Assembly (NCBI GenBank): GCA_900553315.1
Contig: USCW01000092.1
Location: 1-6,752 of the forward strand
Length of the DNA stretch: 6,752 nt
From: an uncultured Eubacteriales bacterium
GTDB lineage: Bacteria > Bacillota > Clostridia > Christensenellales > Aristaeellaceae
Reading direction: 5' to 3'
The translations under genes were made by a program, and so were the position numbers. The first letter of the stretch is position 1. Every line of letters starts with the position of its first letter. The notes beneath the pieces are model-generated. The model made no database searches, had not been told where the DNA came from, and saw only the letters and a program-made list of their open reading frames with translations. Shown piece after piece: positions 1 to 5,416 of the stretch.

Positions 1-1369
1 ACGCCACAGCACCGTGATGCGGATAGCGCTTCTGCACCAGCACATGACGGTAGAAGCGCCCCATCTCCTTGATGGCAAATACGCCAATGCCGCCAAAGGA
101 CTGCGTGCGCACATCCAGAATCTCACCCTCCGCAATGTAGGAGCGCAATACACCCTCACTATCGCATTGCAGACGATAGAACGTGATGTCGCTGGCCGCC
201 AAGTCAGCCTCCAGCGTGCCGCGGGTGAAATCAGGATCGCTGCCCGCAGGCTCCAGCAAACGATGCTGGATCAGCTGATACTTCACCGCACGATTGCTGC
301 ACAGCTTGCACGCGGGCGTGTTGCCGCAATGGAAGCCCATGAACGTGTCCGTCAAAGCGTAATCATACTTGCCCTTGATGTCCGCATCGTAAATGTACTG
401 CGGCACCGTGTTGTTGATGTCCAGCAGCGTCACCGCGTCCGCCGTCACACACAGACCAATGTACTCGCTCAGCGCGCCGTAAATGTCCACCTCGCAGCTC
501 ACCGGAATGCCCCGGCTCACCAGACGGCTGTTCACATAGCAGGGCTCAAAGCCAAACTGGCTGGGGAACGCGGGCCAGCACTTGTCCGCAAAGGCCACAT
601 ACTTCCGGCTGCCCTTGTGGTTCTCCGCCCAGTCCAGCAGCGTCAGTTCAAACTGCGCCATGCGGCGGTTCAGGTCGGAATAGTACGCGCCCTCGCCCAT
701 TTCCTTGGCCATGTCCGCACATACGTCGTCAATGCGGGGATCGTTCTCATGCTCCTTGAAGGATACCAGCAGATCCAGCTCGGAGTTCTCCTCAATCTCC
801 ACACCCAGCTCGTACAGACCCTTGATAGGCGCATTGCAGGCAAAGAAATCCTGCGGCCGGGGACCAAAGGTGATGATCTTGAGGTTCTTCACGCCGATGA
901 CCGCACGAGCAATCGGCACGAAATCATGGATCATCTTCGCAATATCCTCGCAGGTGCCCACGGGATACTCGGGAATGTAGCCGTCAATATGACGCATCCC
1001 CAGATTGTAGGAGCAGTTCAGCATACCGCAGTACGCGTCGCCGCGACCATTGATCATGTCGCCGTCGCCCTCGGCCGCCGCCACAAACATGCAGGGACCG
1101 TCAAAGTTCTTCGCAATCAGCGTTTCGGGAGTCTCCGGGCCGAAGTTGCCCAAGAAAACCACCAGCGCATTGCACTCCGCCGCCTTCACGTCGGCAACAG
1201 CCTTCAGCATGTCCTTTTCATTTTCCACGGTCACGGGGCACTCGTAGAGATTTTCCTTGCCGCAAGCGGCCGCGATGGCGGCACGGCGCTTTTCGGACAA
1301 GGCAATGGGGAAGCAGTCACGGCTGACGGCGATCAGGCCCAGCTTGACCTCAGGGATGTTCTGCATCAT
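1..1369 (-). CDS. L-fucose/L-arabinose isomerase family protein (3' end outside window)
   Basis: A minus-strand frame is open from the ATG at 1369 to the left edge, giving 456 visible residues (MMQNIPEVKLGLIAVS...). Family members are metal-dependent (usually Mn2+) cytoplasmic aldose-ketose isomerases such as FucI and AraA. Candidate metal or catalytic residues are E293 (CEVDIYGALSEY), D317 (TLLDINN), H347 (GFHCGN) and H451/H452 (RYPHHGAVA). Their spacing resembles the Glu-His-His layout of AraA more than the longer FucI. The N-terminal part reads as a Rossmann-like substrate domain. Since the His-His motif lies near the C-terminus in this superfamily, only a short tail is probably missing. 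An AAGGAG site 11 bases upstream favours the first of two adjacent ATGs. It follows the DUF4867 gene by 25 bases, so the two are likely cotranscribed. The family call is firm; the sugar substrate is unknown. Confidence 0.88.
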   Translation of the reverse strand, partial: MMQNIPEVKLGLIAVSRDCFPIALSEKRRAAIAAACGKENLYECPVTVENEKDMLKAVADVKAAECNALVVFLGNFGPETPETLIAKNFDGPCMFVAAAEGDGDMINGRGDAYCGMLNCSYNLGMRHIDGYIPEYPVGTCEDIAKMIHDFVPIARAVIGVKNLKIITFGPRPQDFFACNAPIKGLYELGVEIEENSELDLLVSFKEHENDPRIDDVCADMAKEMGEGAYYSDLNRRMAQFELTLLDWAENHKGSRKYVAFADKCWPAFPSQFGFEPCYVNSRLVSRGIPVSCEVDIYGALSEYIGLCVTADAVTLLDINNTVPQYIYDADIKGKYDYALTDTFMGFHCGNTPACKLCSNRAVKYQLIQHRLLEPAGSDPDFTRGTLEADLAASDITFYRLQCDSEGVLRSYIAEGEILDVRTQSFGGIGVFAIKEMGRFYRHVLVQKRYPHHGAVA

Positions 1370-1380
1370 GGTTAGGCACT

Positions 1381-1386
1381 CTCCTT
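1381..1386 (-). promoter_or_regulatory. Ribosome binding site of the isomerase gene
   Basis: The minus strand reads AAGGAG, 11 bases before the ATG at 1369 and 14 before the second ATG at 1366. The shorter spacing favours the first ATG. The site lies in the 25-base gap after the TAA of the preceding gene (1395-1397), so the isomerase has its own ribosome site rather than depending on translational coupling. Confidence 0.7.
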
Positions 1387-1394
1387 TTGTTCTC

Positions 1395-2027
1395 TTAAAG
1401 GTCGCTTTGGATGTCAATATTCACGCCGCGCAGACCCACGACGGCGCCTTGCTTGGCCTCGTCGCTTTCTGCGTGGGCAATGAGCCATTTGTTCCGGGCC
1501 CAGAGCTGACGGTCCAGCTTATTCGTGCCGCCCGCGGGCCGATAATCGGTGTTCGTATTCAAGGGCAGGGCCACCAGCACGCGGAAGCCCTTGGCGGGGT
1601 CGCAATGGCAGGGCGCATAGTGCAGCGTGGTGGCATAGACCTCCACCAGCACGCCTGCGGGTACGCGGAAGGCCTTCACCTTCGCCGTGTCCAGCTCACC
1701 GTCCACCAGCTCGTCCTGCTTAGCCAGCAGCAGAATGAAATCGTCCGTGCCGAGGTTGAACTCGCTGTCCCGATGATATTCCAAGCAGTTCAGCTTGGTG
1801 TTGTGACCGTTGCAGTAGCCCAGCTGAAAGGGCATCCCGCCGAACAGCGCCTCTCCCACCGCCTCCGCGTCCGCTGCGGCGTGCAGCAAGGGCTCCTTTG
1901 GCACATAAGCTACCGCGTCGGTCAGGGGCGTTTGGGCAAGACACGCCAAGATCCCCGCCACCGGGTAGCCCTCCGCCACGCGCCCATAGGGTTTGAAGGC
2001 AGGGTCTGTAACCGGATAAATCTTCAT
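1395..2027 (-). CDS. DUF4867 family protein, cupin-like, probably sugar-metabolic
   Basis: This 210-residue protein (MKIYPVTDPAFKPYGRV...) matches my recollection of DUF4867, a family of about 200 residues in Bacillota with a cupin-like fold and no established reaction. Possible metal ligands are in CLEYHRDSEF (E83, H85, E89) and in the second barrel part VPAGVLVEVYATTLHYAPCH (H136, H141), which resemble the two cupin motifs in spacing. There is no signal peptide or membrane segment, so it is probably cytoplasmic. The ATG at 2027 was chosen because AAGGAG lies 8 bases before it; the in-frame ATG at 2033 would be only 2 bases from that site. It is the first gene of a two-gene unit with the isomerase, which suggests a job on the same sugar, such as an isomerase, epimerase, mutarotase or lyase partner. 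That role is inference. Confidence 0.8.
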   Translation of the reverse strand: MKIYPVTDPAFKPYGRVAEGYPVAGILACLAQTPLTDAVAYVPKEPLLHAAADAEAVGEALFGGMPFQLGYCNGHNTKLNCLEYHRDSEFNLGTDDFILLLAKQDELVDGELDTAKVKAFRVPAGVLVEVYATTLHYAPCHCDPAKGFRVLVALPLNTNTDYRPAGGTNKLDRQLWARNKWLIAHAESDEAKQGAVVGLRGVNIDIQSDL

Positions 2028-2035
2028 GTGCATCG

Positions 2036-2041
2036 CTCCTT
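2036..2041 (-). promoter_or_regulatory. Ribosome binding site deciding the DUF4867 start
   Basis: The minus strand reads AAGGAG. Spacing is 8 bases to the ATG at 2027 but only 2 to the ATG at 2033, so the protein should begin MKIYPV rather than MHMKIYPV. A start at the far upstream in-frame ATG (2165) would add 46 Arg-rich residues of low-complexity leader sequence and is not supported. Confidence 0.7.
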
Positions 2042-2168
2042 CATGCGTCGCCGGGGCGAATGTATCCCCGGTGCGCGGATTGCAGATTGAACGAACGAAA
2101 TGCGGTCTGACGCGTCGGGAAGGCACGCGACGACACTTTTGCGGGCTCGGGCACGCAGACAGCATTTA
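2042..2168 (-). promoter_or_regulatory. Structured 5' leader of the DUF4867-isomerase unit
   Basis: The predicted transcript starts near 2168, leaving about 140 bases before the start codon. A perfect 6-bp GC inverted repeat, CCGGGG (2051-2056) and CCCCGG (2066-2071), encloses a 9-base loop and ends ten bases upstream of the ribosome site. A second, weaker pair is CGTCG (2113-2117) with CGACG (2128-2132). No run of U follows either, so they are not intrinsic terminators, and I recognise no known riboswitch. They may affect translation or mRNA stability, or mean nothing. Confidence 0.35.
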
Positions 2169-2175
2169 CAAAATA

Positions 2176-2203
2176 AGTATACTCTTTTTCCCGCATTCAA
2201 CAA
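2176..2203 (-). promoter_or_regulatory. Probable sigma-A-type promoter of the DUF4867-isomerase unit
   Basis: On the minus strand a -35 box TTGTTG (2203-2198) is followed after 16 bases by a -10 box TATACT (2181-2176), one mismatch from consensus. It lies just downstream of the terminator of the preceding unit and reads into DUF4867. Transcription should begin near 2168. The -35 box is only moderately good. Confidence 0.5.
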
Positions 2204-2270
2204 TGGCGTATCTGGTAAGAGGCCAAAACCCGCTTGACAATTCTCGCGGCGTAAATTCAGCAGAATCCAT

Positions 2271-2322
2271 AAAGAAAAGAAAGGACGCAGGAGACAGCGA
2301 GGCGTTCGCCGTTTCTGCGTCC
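2271..2322 (-). terminator. Intrinsic terminator after the HPt gene
   Basis: Read on the minus strand, a perfect 8-bp repeat GGACGCAG (2322-2315) and CTGCGTCC (2290-2283) encloses a 24-base loop that contains a second GGCG/CGCC hairpin (2310-2301). The stem is followed directly by the T-rich tail TTTCTTTTCTTT (2282-2271). It begins 17 bases beyond the HPt stop codon and separates the signalling unit from the sugar operon. The stretch 2204-2270 between it and the next promoter shows nothing I can name. Confidence 0.82.
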
Positions 2323-2339
2323 ACATTTGCATCACCGTG

Positions 2340-2687
2340 TCAGTTCAGCTGCGTCAGCGCATTCAGCACCCGCTGATGCTCCGTCTCTACACGCTCCCAC
2401 AGGGCGCGATCCATCAGCGGCCGGCCGCCCCGAAGCGCTTCCGTCAGGTCGGAGCTAGCTTCATACAGACGGGTGAAGCCCAGATTCTGCCCCACACCCG
2501 TGAGGGTATGCGCGGCCCGGAAAGCCTCCTCCCAATCCTTCGCGCCCAGCGCATGATGAAGCTTATCAAAGTTAGGATCGCTGGGATACATCTTGACAAC
2601 GCGGAGAATCAGCGCATCGTTATACAAACGTTGGGAGGTTCCCGCATAATCGCCGCCGACAGTCTCATAAAATTCCTGCAGCTGCAT
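2340..2687 (-). CDS. Single-domain HPt histidine phosphotransfer protein
   Basis: This 115-residue protein is one HPt domain, a cytoplasmic four-helix bundle that relays phosphate between receiver domains or a kinase through a single histidine. The site is H60 in AAHTLTGVGQNLGF (58-71), with the typical NLGF following. The family motif is H-x-x-K-G; here the lysine is Thr (T63). There is no kinase ATP-binding domain, signal peptide or membrane segment. The ATG at 2687 has a TGAGGT-type ribosome site 7 bases away. The gene starts 43 bases after the stop of the REC/HD-GYP/GGDEF regulator and is followed by a strong terminator, so it is the last gene of that unit, and the regulator's REC domain is its most likely partner. 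The source kinase is not in the window. Confidence 0.85.
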   Translation of the reverse strand: MQLQEFYETVGGDYAGTSQRLYNDALILRVVKMYPSDPNFDKLHHALGAKDWEEAFRAAHTLTGVGQNLGFTRLYEASSDLTEALRGGRPLMDRALWERVETEHQRVLNALTQLN

Positions 2688-2730
2688 AAAATAACCTCAC
2701 TTTCGGTTCAGGGCTTCTCTGGGGAATGCA

Positions 2731-5139
2731 TCAAAAGCGGAGCATACCTTTTTGGGCTTTATCCCGATACATGGCCTGATCCGCCTGACGAACCGCGTCC
2801 ATCAGGGTAGGCGCACGATACACGCCGCCGATGCTGATCGACAAGTGTATCTCCGGGTACTCCGGGATGAGAATGCGGCTGACCTTATCCTGAATATGCT
2901 TCATCTGCCGCTCAAAGACCTCATGGGGAATGCGCGGGAAGATCAGCAGGAATTCATCGCCGCCGAAGCGGATGAAGCGGTCGGTGCTGCGAATGGTGGA
3001 CAGCACCTCCTTGGCGATCGCCGTCAGCGCCATATCGCCCACCGTGTGACCATAGGTATCGTTGATGGCCTTGAAGTCGTTCACATCCATCATAATCACA
3101 CCGTCGATATTGGTCAGCGTCTCGCGCTGATCCTCGTAATATTGACGATTGTATGCGCCGGTTTGACGATCAGTATAATAATCACGACTGAATTTTTTTA
3201 AAAAGACCTCCTCATTGTCCGTGCCCACCAGCACACCGGAATCCAGCAGAGAGATCAATTCCAGCGCCATAGGTCTGCCGTCCATTACCACGTAATTAGA
3301 AATAATCTGGTAAATATCATTGTTGACCAGCTCCAGCTTGGTAATGCGATTCTTGTTGGCAACGGCACGGCAGGACGCGCAGTTCTCGCACACGGAGGTG
3401 CGTCCCCACAGGGCGTAGCATGGTCGCTTGCTGACCTCCAAGGTACCGTCGGCGCACAAATTATACGCCTCCTGCGTGGCGGGATCGACCAATCGGATCC
3501 TGTCATAGTATTCACGCAGGTTCATCATCAGCGTTATGATGCGCTCCCGCGTGATATTGGTCAGGTCGAAGTGGAGGGCTGCATGATGTCCCTCCGTTGC
3601 GGTGCAATGGCTGACCTGCCCCACCAGACCGAGGAAGCGGGGTGCGCTTTCCTCCGTCCAGAAGGTGTGCAGCGAGATCAGTTTCCGGTCCGTCATGCCG
3701 CATTCGCTGTCTGTCGCAGTGAACAGCGCGTCGGGATTGGTGGGCGACGCGTTGCGGATGACGGTATTCAACCGCACACAATCCTCATGGGAAAGTCCGC
3801 TCAAGCGAGCGAGCTCCGCCTGCGTCGCCGTTGGATTCTCATAACGGGGCGTGGCATCGTAGTCCGTCAGGGACAGCGTGCGATGCTGTGCGGAATACTC
3901 AAATTGCAGACCACCTGCTTGTGCCGCAAAGAACCGACTGCGCTCCCGAGACTGCTCCAGCAGCTGCTGGGTGCTCAGCGTGATGGGAAGCGTGTCGTCC
4001 ATGGGCAGACTGCCGGCCTCGGACTGCATGAGCTTTTTCTCCGAGGTCTGTTTCTCAGTCGGAAGGCCGAACTCCTTTTCTATCTGGGGCTGAAGCTCCT
4101 TCAGGCAGTCGATCAGCAGCGGATTGAACGCGCCGCATTCGCCGTTCAGGATCATTTCCAGCGCCCGTGCGGGCGTATACGCCGGACGATAGCAGCGTTC
4201 GCTGATAAGCGCGTCATACACGTCCGCCAGACCGACCGCCTGTGCAGAGATCGGAATCGCGTCCCCCGTCAAGCCATCGGGATAGCCCTTGCCGTCGAAG
4301 CGCTCATGGTGCCAGCGGCAGATGTCGGATGTCCTATTGATAAAAGACTCGTCCGCATCCGGAGGCATATGCGCAAGCATCGCAGCCCCCTTCATTGCGT
4401 GAGCCTTGACGATTTCATATTCCTTCTCGGTCAGCTTGCCAGGCTTATTCAGAATGTAGCCGGGGATGTCGATCTTGCCAATGTCATGCAGGGAAGACGC
4501 AGACGCAATCAGCGAAATCGTCTCGTCAGTCAAGCCATATTTTTCGGTCTTTTCCGCCAGCACATGCAGCAGCATATCCACCAAAACGCGCATGCGCTGC
4601 GTATGGAGCATATGCTTGCCATTGCGGAACTCGACAATGTGGCTCAGGATGTCGATCAACAGGTTACTGCGATTGCGCTGATGCAACTGCTCCTGAAGCA
4701 TCTGCTGAAGCTGATTTTGACGTGCGTAAAGGTTCAGGGTATTCTGGATGCGCTGCCGCACCTCAGCCTTCTCGAAGGGCCGGCTGATATAATCCGTCGC
4801 GCCCATCTGATAGCACCGCTCAACCGAGGTGGAGTCACTCTGGAAGGAAATCATGATGACCGGGATGGTGTCGATCCAATGCTTTTCGTTCATCACGGAA
4901 AGTACCGCAAAGCCGTCCATGCCGGGCATGACCAAGTCCAGCAACACCAAATCGATAGACGAATCCTCCTGCAGCATGGAAACGGCCTGTTCGCCATTCT
5001 CCGCCTCAACACACACATAGTTTTTGCTCAGCATACCAACAAGAATGGCGCGGTTGATTTCAGAATCGTCAACAATCAGAATACGCTGCTGCTTTGTTAT
5101 ATACCCCAAGCTGTACCCCCCCCGGTTACTTGGACGCAT
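2731..5139 (-). CDS. Response regulator with REC, HD-GYP, PAS-like and GGDEF domains (c-di-GMP turnover)
   Basis: An 802-residue cytoplasmic protein predicted both to make and to degrade cyclic di-GMP. REC, about 18-135: acidic pair D24/D25, phosphorylation site D68 (LVLLDLVMPGMDG), S98, and R120-P121 where lysine-proline is usual. HD-GYP phosphodiesterase, about 160-350: HT at 179-180, H218-D219 (SLHDIGKIDIPG), H247, HHERFDGKGYPDGL from 277, D306 (ADVYDAL), all apparently intact. PAS-like segments, about 395-515 and 540-645; the second carries C574, C584, C587 and C590. GGDEF cyclase, about 650-802: D685, NDTYGH, the RSTD inhibitory I-site at 717-720 exactly five residues before GGDEF at 726-730. 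There are no membrane helices, so control is probably by phosphorylation, PAS input and product inhibition. The start is uncertain: ATG 5139 has no Shine-Dalgarno sequence, while in-frame TTG 5109 lies six bases after a G8 run and would give 792 residues. The HPt gene follows after 43 bases. Confidence 0.93.
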   Translation of the reverse strand: MRPSNRGGYSLGYITKQQRILIVDDSEINRAILVGMLSKNYVCVEAENGEQAVSMLQEDSSIDLVLLDLVMPGMDGFAVLSVMNEKHWIDTIPVIMISFQSDSTSVERCYQMGATDYISRPFEKAEVRQRIQNTLNLYARQNQLQQMLQEQLHQRNRSNLLIDILSHIVEFRNGKHMLHTQRMRVLVDMLLHVLAEKTEKYGLTDETISLIASASSLHDIGKIDIPGYILNKPGKLTEKEYEIVKAHAMKGAAMLAHMPPDADESFINRTSDICRWHHERFDGKGYPDGLTGDAIPISAQAVGLADVYDALISERCYRPAYTPARALEMILNGECGAFNPLLIDCLKELQPQIEKEFGLPTEKQTSEKKLMQSEAGSLPMDDTLPITLSTQQLLEQSRERSRFFAAQAGGLQFEYSAQHRTLSLTDYDATPRYENPTATQAELARLSGLSHEDCVRLNTVIRNASPTNPDALFTATDSECGMTDRKLISLHTFWTEESAPRFLGLVGQVSHCTATEGHHAALHFDLTNITRERIITLMMNLREYYDRIRLVDPATQEAYNLCADGTLEVSKRPCYALWGRTSVCENCASCRAVANKNRITKLELVNNDIYQIISNYVVMDGRPMALELISLLDSGVLVGTDNEEVFLKKFSRDYYTDRQTGAYNRQYYEDQRETLTNIDGVIMMDVNDFKAINDTYGHTVGDMALTAIAKEVLSTIRSTDRFIRFGGDEFLLIFPRIPHEVFERQMKHIQDKVSRILIPEYPEIHLSISIGGVYRAPTLMDAVRQADQAMYRDKAQKGMLRF
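5116..5123 (-). repeat. G8 homopolymer at the start of the response-regulator gene
   Basis: Eight G residues in a row on the coding strand cover the end of codon 6 and all of codons 7 and 8, counted from ATG 5139. A gain or loss of one G would shift the frame if translation starts at 5139. If it starts at TTG 5109 the run lies in the leader and could serve as a G-rich ribosome site. It is also a place where sequencing errors are common. Confidence 0.6.
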
Positions 5140-5151
5140 ACATGTAACCGG
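5122..5151 (-). promoter_or_regulatory. Hairpin with the start codon in its loop
   Basis: CCGGTTAC (5122-5129) and GTAACCGG (5144-5151) are a perfect 8-bp inverted repeat with a 14-base loop. In the mRNA the loop contains the ATG at 5139 and also a second ATG at 5143 that opens a five-codon reading frame ending at TAA (5128-5126). The 3' arm runs directly into the G8 tract. The structure could gate translation, or the DNA repeat could be an operator. Confidence 0.5.
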
Positions 5152-5188
5152 AAAATGAGCTAAAATTAGGAAAAATCACACTATTATT

Positions 5189-5216
5189 ATTATAGACTTA
5201 TTTCGTCGAAAAGCAA
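5189..5216 (-). promoter_or_regulatory. Promoter of the response-regulator/HPt unit
   Basis: The minus strand has a perfect -10 box TATAAT (5194-5189), part of a short ATA/TAA repeat. A weak -35 box TTGCTT (5216-5211) lies 16 bases upstream. The spacer contains the palindrome TTTCGTCGAAA (5201-5211), a possible operator. Transcription should start near 5182, leaving a leader of about 43 bases before ATG 5139. Confidence 0.55.
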
Positions 5217-5220
5217 GAGC

Positions 5221-5260
5221 AAACCGAAAAAACACCAAAAAAACACGAAAGAAATGCAAA
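5221..5260. promoter_or_regulatory. Phased A-tracts upstream of the promoter
   Basis: On the plus strand A6 (5227-5232), A7 (5237-5243) and AAA runs at 5248, 5252 and 5258 have centres about 10 bases apart over the first three. Such phasing usually bends DNA. The stretch begins just upstream of the -35 box of the regulator gene, where an UP element or bend can aid RNA polymerase. Effect inferred from base pattern only. Confidence 0.4.
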
Positions 5261-5300
5261 GTTTTACGTGTTATTTGTCGAAAACCATCGAAATAGAAGC

Positions 5301-5347
5301 TTGCAAAGGAAATAGTTACATGTAATAAATATGTAACTTCCTTTGAA
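5301..5347. repeat. Large imperfect palindrome between NamZ and the response regulator
   Basis: The inner arms AGTTACAT (5314-5321) and ATGTAACT (5331-5338) are perfect with a 9-base loop. The outer arms CAAAGGA (5304-5310) and TCCTTTG (5339-5345) are also perfect, offset by a 3-base bulge on the left (5311-5313); two more pairs fit beyond. No T-run follows on either strand and the stem is AT-rich, so a standard intrinsic terminator is unlikely. It may be a binding site or an mRNA 3'-end structure for the NamZ gene. Confidence 0.5.
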
Positions 5348-5387
5348 CGGTTCATCCGAATACACAAAAGCAGGAATACGTAAGTTT

Positions 5388-5402
5388 ATTTGCAACGCAA
5401 AT
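5388..5402. repeat. Short inverted repeat after the NamZ gene
   Basis: ATTTGC (5388-5393) and GCAAAT (5397-5402) are perfect 6-bp arms around a 3-base centre, 15 bases past the NamZ stop codon. On the minus strand it is followed by AAACTTACG rather than a T-run, so it is at best a weak terminator or an mRNA end structure. Confidence 0.3.
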
Positions 5403-5416
5403 GTAACGCCGCTTCT

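Noticed and set aside
14..1375. Long plus-strand open frame of 453 codons opposite the isomerase
   Set aside because: Its translation is rich in His, Arg, Val and Leu with no family resemblance, while the opposite strand encodes a clear isomerase. It arises from codon bias of the real gene.
1257..2090. Plus-strand open frame of 277 codons opposite DUF4867
   Set aside because: Composition is antisense-like and it covers the end of one real gene and all of another plus their intergenic gap.
2028..2165. N-terminal extension of DUF4867 to the ATG at 2165
   Set aside because: The added 46 residues are Arg/Pro-rich and unlike the family. The predicted transcript would start only a few bases before that ATG, and a good ribosome site exists at 2036-2041.
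2234..2239. Perfect TTGACA on the plus strand as a -35 box
   Set aside because: No -10 hexamer lies 16-18 bases downstream and no plus-strand gene follows.
2024..2335. Minus-strand open frame of 103 codons between HPt and DUF4867
   Set aside because: It starts upstream of the terminator stem, runs through the terminator and promoter, and is Arg/Cys-rich nonsense.
2337..2810. Plus-strand open frame opposite the HPt gene
   Set aside because: It crosses two real genes and the gap between them and has no plausible ribosome site or family match.
3571..5163. Plus-strand open frame of 530 codons opposite the response regulator
   Set aside because: The minus strand carries unmistakable REC, HD-GYP and GGDEF motifs. 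The plus frame has no recognisable domain and stays open because TTA, CTA and TCA codons are rare in the real gene.
5176..5367. Small minus-strand frame of 63 codons with a hydrophobic-looking C-terminus in the namZ-regulator spacer
   Set aside because: It starts with TTG without a ribosome site, and the Phe/Ile-rich end is simply T-tracts and the ATA repeat of the promoter being translated.
5140..5416. Possible c-di-GMP riboswitch or small RNA in the spacer before the regulator
   Set aside because: I found no conserved c-di-GMP aptamer features. The structure seen is explained by the palindromes, and no promoter-terminator pair for an independent RNA is visible.
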